NCBI GenBank assembly: GCA_913061465.1
Contig: CAJXSU010000020.1
Span: 1 to 33,416 of the forward strand
DNA from: an uncultured Flavobacterium sp.
GTDB lineage: Bacteria; Bacteroidota; Bacteroidia; Flavobacteriales; Flavobacteriaceae
Direction: 5' to 3'
DNA: 33,416 bases
The notes below the pieces were generated by a model. It had not been told where the DNA came from. It saw only the letters and a program-made list of their open reading frames with translations, and did not search any database. Of this stretch, positions 7,129-16,662 are shown in pieces. The position numbers were made by a program, and so were the translations under genes. Each line of letters begins with the position of its first letter. Position 1 is the first letter of the stretch.

Positions 7129-10080
7129 ATGAAAAAACTATTTTTAGTATTTATGCTTTTGATTGTTACTCTAACAAAAGCACAAGAGTACTTTCCGATA
7201 AATACTGGTGTAAAAACATCAAAAAATACGATGGTTGCATTTAAAAACGCTACCATTTTTATGAGTTCAGATAAAGTGATCAAAAAGGGTACTTTATTGA
7301 TTAAAGATGGAAAGGTTGTTTCTATTGGTAAATCAGTAAAAATTCCTAAAGGCATAACAACTATAGATTTAAGTGGTAAAACAATATACCCCTCATTCAT
7401 TGACATATACTCTGATTTTGGTATTAAAAAACCAAAAAGAGATTTTTCAAGGGGAAGAAGACCACAATATGAGGCAGAAAGAAAAGGGTATTATTGGAAT
7501 GATCATATTAGACCTGAAACATCATCATATTCGCTTTTTAAGTTTGATTCAAAAAAATCTAAAGAGTACTTAAAAGCTGGATTTGGTGTAGTAAATACAC
7601 ATTCACAAGATGGTATTATGAGAGGAAGTGGGTTGCTTGTATCTCTTAATCCTAATGCTAACAATGCATACCGAGTTTTAGATGATAATTCTGGTCAATA
7701 TCTTTCATTCTCTAAAAGTGTAAAGTCTCGACAATCATATCCGACATCAAGAATGGGAGCTATGGCATTACTCCGCCAAACTTACTTGGATGCAAATTGG
7801 TACGAAAAAGGAAAAATGAAGAATTCAGATTTATCATTACATGCACTCAATAAACATAAAAATGAAACTCAAATATTTGAAACAGGTAGTCATATTGATG
7901 CTCTAAGAGCTGATAAAATAGGTGATGAATTTGGGATACAATACACTATTGTAGGTTCTGGTGATGAATTTGAAAGGATTCAAGATATAAAAAACACTAA
8001 TGCAAAGTTTATCATTCCTATTAACTTTAGGGTAGCATATGATGTTGCTGATCCATTGTTAGCTCAACATATAGATTTAGGTGAAATGCGTAAATGGAAT
8101 CAAGAGCCATCCAACTTGAATGTATTAACTAATAATGGAATTTCTTTTGCACTAACTACTTATAAATTAAAATCAATTAGTTCTTTTCACAAAAACCTTA
8201 GAAAAGCAATTAAATACGGTTTTAATAAAAAAAATGCTTTAGCTGCGTTAACATCTATACCTGCTCAAATATTAGGAAATGATAAAATTGGTAATCTAAA
8301 TATTGGGAGTTATGCTAACTTTATTATTACGTCTGGTGATGTTTTTGATTCCAAAACTACTATTCATGAAAATTGGGTCCAAGGAGATAGAAATATTATT
8401 AGTGACATGAATATTAAAGACATAACAGGAGACTACTTGTTGAGAGTTAATAACCAAGAATACAATTTATCGATTACAGGAAAAGGAGCAAAACAAAAAG
8501 GAATTTTAACAATAGGGAATGAAAAAATAAAATCTACTTTTTCTTTCGAAAATAACTGGATTTCTATTACAATTAATAACAAAGGTACTTATACTAGGAT
8601 ATTAGGAAAAATATCGAATAGTTCAGATAAAATGAATGGAACTGCCTTTGATAGTTCAGGTAATCAAACTTCTTGGACTACTTCAAAAATTATTAAAGAG
8701 AAAATTAAAGATATAAAGAATAATACTGGTAAAGACAACAATATTGATCTTCATCCAGTATCTTTTCCCAATATTGGATATGGAAATTTTACACAACCAA
8801 GCCAACAAACTATTTTAATTAAAAATACAACAGTTTGGACTAGCGAATCTGAAGGAATATTAAAAAATACTGATGTATTGCTTAAAAATGGTAAAATTGT
8901 TCTAATCGGAAGAAATATTAAAGACAACAAAGCTTTAATAATTGATGGGATGGGAAAACATCTAACTGCAGGTATTGTAGATGAACATTCGCATATAGCA
9001 GCCTCAGCAATTAATGAAGGTGGTCATAACTCTACTGCAGAAGTAACAATAGAGGATGTTGTAGACCCAACAGACATTAATATATACAGAAACCTTTCTG
9101 GAGGTACAACTTCTATTCAAATTCTTCATGGTTCTGCCAATCCAATTGGAGGGCGTTCAGCCATAATAAAACTAAAATGGGGAGAAAATGCTGAAAATTT
9201 AATTTATAATAACTCTCCTAAATTCATAAAATTTGCATTAGGTGAAAATGTAAAACAATCAAGATCTAATACAAGTTATCGTTTCCCACAAACCCGTATG
9301 GGCGTTGAGCAGGTTTTTACAGATTATTTTCAAAGAGCTAAAGAATATGATCTTTTAAAGAAAAGTGGACAACCTTACAGAAAAGATCTAGAAATGGAAA
9401 CTTTAGCAGAAATCTTAAATAAAGAACGCTACATCTCATGTCATTCATATGTTCAAAGTGAGATTAATATGTTAATGAAAGTAGCAGAAAAATTTAATTT
9501 TAATGTAAATACGTTTACTCATATTTTAGAGGGCTATAAAGTAGCTGATAAAATGAAAGAACATGGAGTTGGTGGATCTACTTTCTCAGATTGGTGGGCC
9601 TACAAATATGAGGTAAATGATGCTATTCCTTATAATGCTGCAATTATGCATAATGCAGGTGTAACTGTTGCAATTAACTCTGATGATAGAGAAATGTCTA
9701 GAAGATTAAATCAAGAGGCTGCAAAAACTGTAAAGTATGGTGGAATATCAGAATTAGAAGCATGGAAAATGGTTACCATAAACCCAGCAAAACTTTTACA
9801 TATAGATGATAGGGTTGGAAGTATTAAAGTAGGAAAAGATGCTGATGTTGTCTTATGGAGTGATCATCCATTGTCTATTTATGCTAAAGCTGAAAAAACA
9901 ATCATAGAAGGAAAGATTTATTTTGACATAAAAGACGACGAAAGTAAAAGAGCATCCATTAAATTAGAAAAAGCAAAACTCATTAACTTGATGTTAAAAG
10001 AAAAAATGGGTGGTGGTAAAACACAATTACCCAAGAAAAGAAGAGATAGAAATTTTCATTGTGATACAAAAGAAATATAA
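7129..10080 (+). CDS. Secreted tandem amidohydrolase-fold protein (N-terminal half lacks metal ligands)
   Basis: A 983-residue protein with a signal peptide (MKKLFLVFMLLIVTLTKAQ), so periplasmic or outer-membrane associated. It contains two amidohydrolase/imidazolonepropionase-like units. The first (about 35-430) keeps the beta-sandwich strands (GTLLIKDGKVVSIG) and the closing GNLNIGSYANFIITSGD, but where HxH should follow GFID it reads SFIDIYSDF (residues 89-97). The second (about 560-960) is complete: GIVDEHSHIA with His620/His622, then His772 (CHSYVQSE), His798 (FTHILEGYK) and Asp852 (INSDDRE). It probably hydrolyses a cyclic amide or peptide-like substrate with metal; the substrate is unknown. 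The next gene, only 3 nt away, encodes another degenerate member. A fusion followed by loss of one active site is the likeliest history. Confidence 0.88.
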   Translation: MKKLFLVFMLLIVTLTKAQEYFPINTGVKTSKNTMVAFKNATIFMSSDKVIKKGTLLIKDGKVVSIGKSVKIPKGITTIDLSGKTIYPSFIDIYSDFGIKKPKRDFSRGRRPQYEAERKGYYWNDHIRPETSSYSLFKFDSKKSKEYLKAGFGVVNTHSQDGIMRGSGLLVSLNPNANNAYRVLDDNSGQYLSFSKSVKSRQSYPTSRMGAMALLRQTYLDANWYEKGKMKNSDLSLHALNKHKNETQIFETGSHIDALRADKIGDEFGIQYTIVGSGDEFERIQDIKNTNAKFIIPINFRVAYDVADPLLAQHIDLGEMRKWNQEPSNLNVLTNNGISFALTTYKLKSISSFHKNLRKAIKYGFNKKNALAALTSIPAQILGNDKIGNLNIGSYANFIITSGDVFDSKTTIHENWVQGDRNIISDMNIKDITGDYLLRVNNQEYNLSITGKGAKQKGILTIGNEKIKSTFSFENNWISITINNKGTYTRILGKISNSSDKMNGTAFDSSGNQTSWTTSKIIKEKIKDIKNNTGKDNNIDLHPVSFPNIGYGNFTQPSQQTILIKNTTVWTSESEGILKNTDVLLKNGKIVLIGRNIKDNKALIIDGMGKHLTAGIVDEHSHIAASAINEGGHNSTAEVTIEDVVDPTDINIYRNLSGGTTSIQILHGSANPIGGRSAIIKLKWGENAENLIYNNSPKFIKFALGENVKQSRSNTSYRFPQTRMGVEQVFTDYFQRAKEYDLLKKSGQPYRKDLEMETLAEILNKERYISCHSYVQSEINMLMKVAEKFNFNVNTFTHILEGYKVADKMKEHGVGGSTFSDWWAYKYEVNDAIPYNAAIMHNAGVTVAINSDDREMSRRLNQEAAKTVKYGGISELEAWKMVTINPAKLLHIDDRVGSIKVGKDADVVLWSDHPLSIYAKAEKTIIEGKIYFDIKDDESKRASIKLEKAKLINLMLKEKMGGGKTQLPKKRRDRNFHCDTKEI

Positions 10081-10083
10081 AAA

Positions 10084-11379
10084 ATGAGAAAAGTTATATA
10101 TAGTTTGATGTTTTTACTTATAACTGTAAACATCACAGCACAACAGACCCCAGCAAGCAAGCAAACTGAACCAATATCTATTGAAGGAGCAACAGCCCAT
10201 TTGGGTAATGGAGAGGTCATTGAAAATTCTCTAATAATGTTTAGGGATGGGAAAATAATCTTTGTTGGTAGTTCAAATACCAAAATTAGGAGAATTGGTA
10301 GAATTATTATGGCCAATGGAAAACATATTTATCCCGGATTTATAGCTGCAAACTCAACTTTAGGTTTAGTGGAAGTAGATGCTGTTAAAGCATCATCAGA
10401 TGTTAGAGAAACTGGGATTATGAATCCACATATTAGAAGTATTATAGCCTATAATGCAGAAAGTAAAGTTGTAGAGTCTATGAGACCAAATGGAGTTTTA
10501 ATGGCTCAAATTACACCTAGAGGGGGTACGATTTCAGGAACATCATCTGTTGTTCAACTAGATGCATGGAATTGGGAAGATGCTTCAATTAAAAATGATG
10601 ATGCAATCCATATAAACTGGCCCTCTAGTTTTACAAGTGGAAGATGGTGGCTTGGTGAAGATCCAGCTCTAAAACCAGACAAAAACTACCTTAAGGAAAC
10701 ACAGGAAATAGCATCTTTTTTTAAAGATGCAAAACAGTATCACAACAAAGAAAATTTAATAAAAAATTTACCATTTTCTTCAATTAAAGGATTGTTTATT
10801 GGATCTCAGAAGCTTTTTATTCACGCCAACGGGCAAAGAGAAATTACTGATGCTATAAGCATGGCTAAGGATATGGGAATAAATAATTTAGTTTTAGTGA
10901 ATGGACATGAAGCTGAAAAAGTTTCAGACTTGCTTGTTGAACACAACATACCTGTAATACTTGAAAGACCTCATAGAAATCCTGAAAGTGAAGATCATGC
11001 CTATGATTACACCTATACAATTGCAAAAACTTTAACAGATTTAGGAATTTTAGTTGGTATAGGTATGGAAGGACAAATGGAAAGAATGAATACTCGTAAT
11101 TTACCATTTTACGCAGGTACATTTTCTGCACATGGACTTAATAGAGAAGATGCTGTTAAATTAATTACAAACAATGCTGCAAAAATTCTTGGAATTGATG
11201 ACACGGTTGGAACTTTAGAAGTTGGTAAAGATGCTACTTTATTTATTTCTCAAGGTGACGCCCTTGATATGAGGGGGAATATTTTAACTGAAGCTTTTAT
11301 CCAAGGAAGAAATATAAGTTTGAAATCTCACCAAACCAAATTATGGAAACGTTATTCTAATAAATATAAATCAGAATAA
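10084..11379 (+). CDS. Secreted amidohydrolase-like protein lacking catalytic metal ligands
   Basis: A 431-residue protein with a signal peptide (MRKVIYSLMFLLITVNITAQ). The fold is recognisable from ENSLIMFRDGKIIFVGSS near the N-terminus, and from FSAHGLNREDAVKLITNNA and GTLEVGKDATLFI near the C-terminus. The position after HIYPGFI, normally DxHxH, reads AANSTLG. The usual late Ser-Asp is replaced by GIGMEGQMER. It therefore probably lacks hydrolase activity and may be a partner or binding subunit of the upstream two-domain protein, from which it is separated by 3 nt (TAA AAA ATG). It resembles the degenerate N-terminal half of that protein more than its active half, which suggests duplication; an alignment would be needed to confirm this. 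A strong terminator follows. Confidence 0.85.
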   Translation: MRKVIYSLMFLLITVNITAQQTPASKQTEPISIEGATAHLGNGEVIENSLIMFRDGKIIFVGSSNTKIRRIGRIIMANGKHIYPGFIAANSTLGLVEVDAVKASSDVRETGIMNPHIRSIIAYNAESKVVESMRPNGVLMAQITPRGGTISGTSSVVQLDAWNWEDASIKNDDAIHINWPSSFTSGRWWLGEDPALKPDKNYLKETQEIASFFKDAKQYHNKENLIKNLPFSSIKGLFIGSQKLFIHANGQREITDAISMAKDMGINNLVLVNGHEAEKVSDLLVEHNIPVILERPHRNPESEDHAYDYTYTIAKTLTDLGILVGIGMEGQMERMNTRNLPFYAGTFSAHGLNREDAVKLITNNAAKILGIDDTVGTLEVGKDATLFISQGDALDMRGNILTEAFIQGRNISLKSHQTKLWKRYSNKYKSE

Positions 11380-11388
11380 AATGAAAAA

Positions 11389-11416
11389 GGCTCTATAATT
11401 TTAGAGTCTTTTTTTT
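11389..11416 (+). terminator. Rho-independent terminator of the amidohydrolase operon
   Basis: GGCTCTA (11389-11395) pairs with TAGAGTC (11402-11408, one G-T pair), and is followed by a run of eight T. It begins 9 nt after the stop codon. Confidence 0.85.
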
Positions 11417-11449
11417 ATAAGAATACTATCTTAAAAAGAATTAAAAGTA

Positions 11450-11457
11450 TAAATTTG
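11450..11457 (+). promoter_or_regulatory. Bacteroidota -7 box (TAAATTTG) for the methyltransferase-glucokinase-protease run
   Basis: TAAATTTG matches TAnnTTTG and lies 27 nt before the ATG at 11485, directly after the preceding terminator. No convincing -33 element is seen. Confidence 0.4.
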
Positions 11458-11484
11458 TAATAAACATTAAATGTTTCAAATTAA

Positions 11485-12273
11485 ATGAAACAAATACAAA
11501 GTCTCCAAAATCCTTTCATAAAAAATATTCTTAAACTTCAAGAGAAATCTCGGGAAAGAAAAAAACAACAATTATTTATAATTGAAGGAAAAAGAGAAAT
11601 TGAACTGGCATTTAAAGGTAAATTTGAAATTAAATCACTTCTATTTATTTCAAAAAAAATTGAGTACAACTATTTAAAACAATTTAATGCCAAAGAAGTA
11701 ATTGAGATCACACCTGAAGTCTATCAAAAAATTGCTTACAGAGAATCTACAGAAGGAATTATTGCTATTGCTAAATCAAAACATATTGATTTAAATTCGC
11801 TAATATTCAAAAATAAAAAACCCTTAATTTTAGTTCTTGAAGGCATCGAAAAACCTGGAAACATTGGCGCAATGATTAGAACTGCGGATGCCGCCAATAT
11901 AGATGCTATAATCTTAGCAGATCCAAAAACAGATCCATATAATCCTAATCTTATAAGATCTAGTGTAGGTGGTGTTTTTACAAAAAACATTGTAGTCTCT
12001 TCATCTGAAGAAGTTATCGCTTTCTTTAGAGAAAAAAATATAAAAATGTATGCAGCAACTTTGCAAAACTCCAATAAATACACCGATGAAAATTACACAG
12101 AAGCATCAGCTATTATTGTGGGCACAGAAGCAAACGGCTTAACACAAATTTGGAGAAATCATTCAATAAAAAATATAAATATTCCAATGCAAGGAGAAAT
12201 TGACTCTATGAATGTATCTGTTGCAGCTGCAATCTTACTTTTTGAAGCAAAAAGACAACGAAACTTTAAATAA
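11485..12273 (+). CDS. TrmH/SpoU-family RNA 2'-O-methyltransferase
   Basis: A 262-residue SPOUT enzyme. An N-terminal substrate-binding domain ([13 protein letters not shown], residues about 30-43) precedes the knotted catalytic domain. That domain has motif 1 [15 protein letters not shown] (Asn and Arg), motif 2 [10 protein letters not shown] and motif 3 [18 protein letters not shown]. It transfers methyl from S-adenosylmethionine to a ribose 2'-OH of tRNA or rRNA; the target base cannot be told from the sequence. Length and motif order are normal. It is followed after 7 bp by the glucokinase gene, suggesting co-transcription without an evident functional link. Confidence 0.93.
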   Translation: MKQIQSLQNPFIKNILKLQEKSRERKKQQLFIIEGKREIELAFKGKFEIKSLLFISKKIEYNYLKQFNAKEVIEITPEVYQKIAYRESTEGIIAIAKSKHIDLNSLIFKNKKPLILVLEGIEKPGNIGAMIRTADAANIDAIILADPKTDPYNPNLIRSSVGGVFTKNIVVSSSEEVIAFFREKNIKMYAATLQNSNKYTDENYTEASAIIVGTEANGLTQIWRNHSIKNINIPMQGEIDSMNVSVAAAILLFEAKRQRNFK

Positions 12274-12280
12274 TATTTAC

Positions 12281-13027
12281 ATGGAAATACTAGGGATGGA
12301 TATCGGTGGTTCTGGAATTAAAGCTGCAATTGTTGATACAAAAACAGGTGAATTAATTTCAAAAAGACATAGAATATCAACACCGAAACCAGCAACACCA
12401 GAGGCAATTGCTGAAGTAGTGAAAGAAATGGTAACCTATTTTAATTGGAATAAAGCTGTAGGATGTAGTTTCCCAACAACAATTATAGATGGGAAATGTA
12501 TTCATTCTGGTAACTTAAGTTCTAGTTGGAAAAACATTCAGGTTGATGATTTTTTTAAAAATATTTGTAATATTCCTTTTTACATAAGTAATGATGCTGA
12601 TCTAGCTGGAATAGCAGAAGTAACTTTAGGAGCAGGGAAAGGGAAAAAGGGTGTTGTATTGGTTATTACCATAGGAACTGGAATAGGATCTGGCCTATTT
12701 AACAATGGGAAATTAATTCCTAATTTAGAAATTGGAAAATTACTCCATAAGAATGGAGAAATAATAGAGTTTTTTTGTGCAGATTCTATCAGAAAAAAAG
12801 AAGAATTAACTTTACAGGAATGGGCTTTACGCTTCGATGTTTTACTTCAACATATCAAAACAATATTTTCACCTAATCTAGTTGTTTTAGGTGGTGGTAT
12901 TAGTAAAAAGTATGATAAATTTAAACAACACTTAAGTACAGATATAAAGATTAAAGTTGCTAAATTTAAAAATAATGCAGGAATTATCGGTGCTGCTATG
13001 TATGCTAACAAAAAGATTAGTAAATAA
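12281..13027 (+). CDS. ppgK: Polyphosphate glucokinase-type ROK kinase
   Basis: A 248-residue protein. I start at the ATG at 12281 ([12 protein letters not shown]), which places the phosphate-binding motif at residues 6-14, as in the family; a longer reading from 12212 would overlap the methyltransferase. Visible motifs are MDIGGSGIK, the catalytic Asp105 in [20 protein letters not shown] near 132-140, and [12 protein letters not shown] near the end. The layout ending in NAGIIGAAM fits polyphosphate/ATP glucokinases, which make glucose-6-phosphate in the cytoplasm. The usual ExGH signature reads EIGK (150-153), so the glucose-contacting His is replaced by Lys. Assignment to polyphosphate rather than ATP is by family resemblance. 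The stop overlaps the next start (TAATG). Confidence 0.85.
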   Translation: MEILGMDIGGSGIKAAIVDTKTGELISKRHRISTPKPATPEAIAEVVKEMVTYFNWNKAVGCSFPTTIIDGKCIHSGNLSSSWKNIQVDDFFKNICNIPFYISNDADLAGIAEVTLGAGKGKKGVVLVITIGTGIGSGLFNNGKLIPNLEIGKLLHKNGEIIEFFCADSIRKKEELTLQEWALRFDVLLQHIKTIFSPNLVVLGGGISKKYDKFKQHLSTDIKIKVAKFKNNAGIIGAAMYANKKISK

Positions 13028-14256
13028 TGGAACCCTCTACTCTATTTAATATTCTAATAGCCATTTTATTAATAAAATTTGTTTTAGATACTGTTTTAAA
13101 GCATTTAAATGCTAAACATTTTAATGATAAAACACCTAAAGAAGTTTCTGATGTTTATGAAATAATTGAATATCAAAAGTCTCAACAATACAAAAAAACA
13201 AATTATAAGTATAATATAATTACTTCATTGTTTTCTTTAATAACAACACTTGGTTTTTTCTTTTTTAATGGATTTTCAATTGTTGATAATATTGCAAGAG
13301 AATTTTCTAATAATATCATAACCATTACTTTAATTTTTTTTGGAATTATAATGATTGGAAGTGAAATCATTAGCATCCCTTTTTCATTATATAAAACATT
13401 TATAATAGAAGAAAAATTTGGGTTTAATAAAACTAGTAAAAAAACTTTTTTTTTAGATCAGTTAAAAGGGCTTTTTATGTCTGCTACTCTAGGGGGAATT
13501 ATTTTAGCTTTAATTACTTGGTTTTATAAATTCACAGGAGTTCACTTTTGGCTTTATGCCTGGGTATTGATTACTGTTTTCTCACTATTCATGAATATGT
13601 TTTATTCTAAACTTATAGTGCCCTTATTTAACAAACAAACTCCATTAAAAGATGGAGAGCTTAAAAACGCTATTACAAAATACACAAATTCTGTAGGGTT
13701 TAAGTTAGATAATATTTATGTGATTAATGGATCAAAACGTTCTACAAAAGCTAATGCTTATTTTTCTGGTTTCGGAAATCAAAAACGAATTACACTTTAT
13801 GATACACTTATAAACGATTTAACTAATGATGAAATAGTTGCTGTACTGGCTCATGAAGTTGGACATTACAAAAAAAAACACATTATTTTTAATTTTACAG
13901 CCTCAGTTATAATAACAGGTATTACTTTATTTTTATTATCATTATTTATTAATACACCAATATTTTCGTTAGCGTTGGGGGTTTCAAATCCAAGCTTTCA
14001 CATCGGTTTAATAACATTTGGAGTTTTATATTCACCAATATCTGAGCTCTCAGGAATGTTTATGAATTATATGTCTAGAAAATTTGAATATCAAGCTGAT
14101 AATTATGCTAAAAAAACATTTGCCAGTAAACCGTTAATTAGTTCATTAAAAAAATTGTCTAAAAATAGTTTAAGTAACCTTACGCCACACTATTTATACG
14201 TTTTTATTCACTACTCCCATCCAACACTAATTAATAGGATTAAAAACTTAAAGTAA
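13027..14256 (+). CDS. M48 family integral membrane zinc protease, STE24/CAAX protease 1 type
   Basis: A 409-residue polytopic membrane protein with hydrophobic stretches near 4-22, 60-82, 95-118, 145-168, 172-192, 285-310 and 318-340. It has the metal site LAHEVGHYKKKH (His276, Glu277, His280), with Glu354 in EYQAD as the third ligand and Asp358 following, all standard for M48. The N-terminal extension with KTFIIEEKFGFNK marks the STE24 subgroup rather than HtpX. Bacterial members are thought to degrade membrane or misfolded proteins; CAAX processing is not expected here. Its start codon shares a base with the glucokinase stop, so translation is probably coupled. Confidence 0.93.
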   Translation: MEPSTLFNILIAILLIKFVLDTVLKHLNAKHFNDKTPKEVSDVYEIIEYQKSQQYKKTNYKYNIITSLFSLITTLGFFFFNGFSIVDNIAREFSNNIITITLIFFGIIMIGSEIISIPFSLYKTFIIEEKFGFNKTSKKTFFLDQLKGLFMSATLGGIILALITWFYKFTGVHFWLYAWVLITVFSLFMNMFYSKLIVPLFNKQTPLKDGELKNAITKYTNSVGFKLDNIYVINGSKRSTKANAYFSGFGNQKRITLYDTLINDLTNDEIVAVLAHEVGHYKKKHIIFNFTASVIITGITLFLLSLFINTPIFSLALGVSNPSFHIGLITFGVLYSPISELSGMFMNYMSRKFEYQADNYAKKTFASKPLISSLKKLSKNSLSNLTPHYLYVFIHYSHPTLINRIKNLK

Positions 14257-14261
14257 TAAAC

Positions 14262-14288
14262 TGAGCTAAAAAATTTGCTCAAATATAA
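14262..14288 (+). terminator. Weak hairpin terminator after the M48 protease
   Basis: TGAGC (14262-14266) pairs with GCTCA (14277-14281), with AAA/TTT inside the loop able to extend the stem past a bulge. A T-rich stretch (TATAATTTTTAT) follows. A moderate-quality call. The rest of the spacer to 14375 holds nothing else I can assign. Confidence 0.4.
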
Positions 14289-14375
14289 TTTTTATACTAC
14301 ATTCATTACTTGCTTGACCGGCACTATAGTATTGATGTTTTTATATAATTTTTCTTGATACACATAAACTAATTT

Positions 14376-16592
14376 TTGAATTACAAGGCAACCATAGAGG
14401 AAGAAAATAAAGAAATAGCTAAACGCTATAAAAATCTCCTAAAAGAAACCTATCAAACACTGTCAAGATCAGATAAATTAATGATAAGGAAAGCATTTAA
14501 CTTATCTGTCGAAGCACATTCTAACCAGAGAAGGAAAACTGGTGAACCTTATATTTTTCATCCGATATCTGTTGCTAAAATAGTAGCTAATGAAATTGGA
14601 TTAGGCGCCACATCTATTGCTGCTGCTTTATTACATGATGTAGTTGAAGACACTAAATATACACTAGATAATATAGAACGTTTATTTGGGGAGACTGTTG
14701 CAAGAATAGTAAGTGGTCTTACAAAAATATCTAGCCTTAAAAAAGATAAAGATCATTCTATACAAGCTGAAAATTTCAGAAAAATGCTACTCACCTTACA
14801 TGATGACGTTCGTGTAATTTTAATTAAAGTAGCAGATAGATTACATAACATGCAAACAATGGATGCAATGCCTGCTTATAAACAAGTGAAAATTGCTTCT
14901 GAAACTTTATATATTTATGCCCCCTTAGCACACCGCCTTGGATTGTATAACATAAAAACTGAATTAGAGGACTTAGGCTTAAAATATACCGAACCTGAGG
15001 TATACAATGATATTTTAAGTAAAATAAGTGAAAGTAAAGAAGATCAAGAAAACTATATAAAATCATTTGAAAATACCTTAAATAATGGTTTAAGTAAAGA
15101 AAGTTTTAAGTATCAAATTAAAGGGAGATTTAAATCTATCTATTCTATAAGAAGGAAAATGCGTAAGCAAAATGTTTCTTTTGATGAAGTTTATGATAAG
15201 TTTGCCATTAGAATAATATACGATCCTTCTTCCAAAGATGAAAAGTTTGATGCTTGGAAAATTTATTCAATAGTTACTGATTATTTTAAACCTAACCCAT
15301 CTCGACTTAGAGATTGGATTTCTCAACCAAAATCAACAGGATATGAAGCATTACACATCACTGTTGTTGGACCAGAAGCAAAATGGGTAGAAGTTCAAAT
15401 TCGATCCAATAGAATGGATGAAATAGCAGAAAAAGGTTATGCTGCCCATTTTAAATACAAACAAGGTATTGAAAGTGATAATGGTCTTGATGGTTGGTTA
15501 AATCGCTTAAAGGAAACTCTTGAAAATCAAAGTATTAATGCAATAGATTTTGTAGAAGATTTTAAATTAAACCTGTACGCAAAAGAAATTTATGTATTCA
15601 CTCCTAATGGTGACTTAAAATCTTTACCAAAAGGTGCTTCTGCATTAGATTTTGCTTTTTCCATTCATACTGATGTGGGATTAAAATGTAGAGGTGTAAA
15701 AGTAAATGGCAAATTAGTCCCCTTAAGTTTTGAGCTCTCAAGTGGCGAACAAATAGAAGTAATTACAACTTCTAGTAATAAACCTAATGCTCGTTGGTTA
15801 GATTTTGTTATTACTGCAAGGGCAAGAACAAAAATTAAAACGGCATTAAAAGAACAAGAAAAAAAGATCGCGGAGGAGGGTAAAGCAATCTTAGCCAGAA
15901 AATTACGACACTTGAAAATAAACTTTAATGAAAAGTCTTTAAATGAATTAGTTGTTTTTTTTAAATTAAAGACCAGCTTTGATTTATTCTTTAGAATTGG
16001 TAATGGAGCCATTGACAATACTCAACTTAAAAATTTTGTTAGTCAAAGAAACAACACCATAGTAAACTTCTTCAAGAAACGCCTAACAAGAGCTCCTTCA
16101 AAAGAACTGATTAATAAAGAAGAAGTTTCTACCAAATATGATGATCTTGTTTTTGGAATAGAAGAAGAAAAATTAGATTATACTACATCAAAATGTTGTA
16201 AACCAATACCAGGAGATAAAGTATTCGGTTTTATTACTATTAATGAAGGAATTAAAATTCATAAAAAAGATTGTCCGAATTCAATTTCAATGCAATCTAA
16301 CTATGCTTACAGAGTTATTAAAGCCAAGTGGATAGATTCTACAAATCAAGAATTTAAAGCCATATTAAAGGTAAGTGGAGAGGATAATAGAGGTATTGTA
16401 AATAACTTAACTAAAATTATCTCTAACAATATGGATGTATTTATACATAGCATTAATATTGCCGGAAACGAAGGAATCTTTGATGGTAAATTATCTATAA
16501 GTGTAAAGAATAGAACTCAACTAAATAAAATAATAGAAAAAATAAAAAAAGTAGAAGGAGTGAAAAAAGTGCAACGTGTTAATACTATGTAA
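14376..16592 (+). CDS. rel: Bifunctional (p)ppGpp synthetase/hydrolase (Rel/SpoT)
   Basis: A 738-residue long RSH enzyme. It starts at TTG (14376): an in-frame TAA lies two codons upstream and the next Met is residue 36, inside the conserved region. Domains in order: HD hydrolase with HDVVEDT (87-93); synthetase (about 245-365) with YDKFAIRI, SRLRDWISQPKSTGYEALH and VEVQIRS; TGS from about 403; the cysteine region TSKCCKPIPGDKV (605-615); and ACT at about 660-735. RLRD (309-312) resembles the RxKD form of bifunctional, Mn-dependent Rel rather than the ExDD of E. coli RelA. Both active sites look intact. It makes and breaks (p)ppGpp in response to starvation. fur and purA follow on the same strand. 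Confidence 0.96.
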   Translation: MNYKATIEEENKEIAKRYKNLLKETYQTLSRSDKLMIRKAFNLSVEAHSNQRRKTGEPYIFHPISVAKIVANEIGLGATSIAAALLHDVVEDTKYTLDNIERLFGETVARIVSGLTKISSLKKDKDHSIQAENFRKMLLTLHDDVRVILIKVADRLHNMQTMDAMPAYKQVKIASETLYIYAPLAHRLGLYNIKTELEDLGLKYTEPEVYNDILSKISESKEDQENYIKSFENTLNNGLSKESFKYQIKGRFKSIYSIRRKMRKQNVSFDEVYDKFAIRIIYDPSSKDEKFDAWKIYSIVTDYFKPNPSRLRDWISQPKSTGYEALHITVVGPEAKWVEVQIRSNRMDEIAEKGYAAHFKYKQGIESDNGLDGWLNRLKETLENQSINAIDFVEDFKLNLYAKEIYVFTPNGDLKSLPKGASALDFAFSIHTDVGLKCRGVKVNGKLVPLSFELSSGEQIEVITTSSNKPNARWLDFVITARARTKIKTALKEQEKKIAEEGKAILARKLRHLKINFNEKSLNELVVFFKLKTSFDLFFRIGNGAIDNTQLKNFVSQRNNTIVNFFKKRLTRAPSKELINKEEVSTKYDDLVFGIEEEKLDYTTSKCCKPIPGDKVFGFITINEGIKIHKKDCPNSISMQSNYAYRVIKAKWIDSTNQEFKAILKVSGEDNRGIVNNLTKIISNNMDVFIHSINIAGNEGIFDGKLSISVKNRTQLNKIIEKIKKVEGVKKVQRVNTM

Positions 16593-16634
16593 ATAACCTT
16601 CTACAAAAACATTTATTTATAACAATAATAACAT

Positions 16635-16642
16635 TAAATTTG
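16635..16642 (+). promoter_or_regulatory. Bacteroidota -7 box (TAAATTTG) for the fur-family gene and purA
   Basis: TAAATTTG matches TAnnTTTG and lies 20 nt before the ATG at 16663, in the 70 bp gap after rel. It suggests that the regulator and purA can be transcribed independently of rel. Confidence 0.4.
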
Positions 16643-16662
16643 TTTACTTATAAAGTGATATT

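Noticed and set aside
12212..12280. Longer start for the glucokinase
   Set aside because: It lies inside the methyltransferase gene and would shift the N-terminal phosphate-binding motif away from its usual position.
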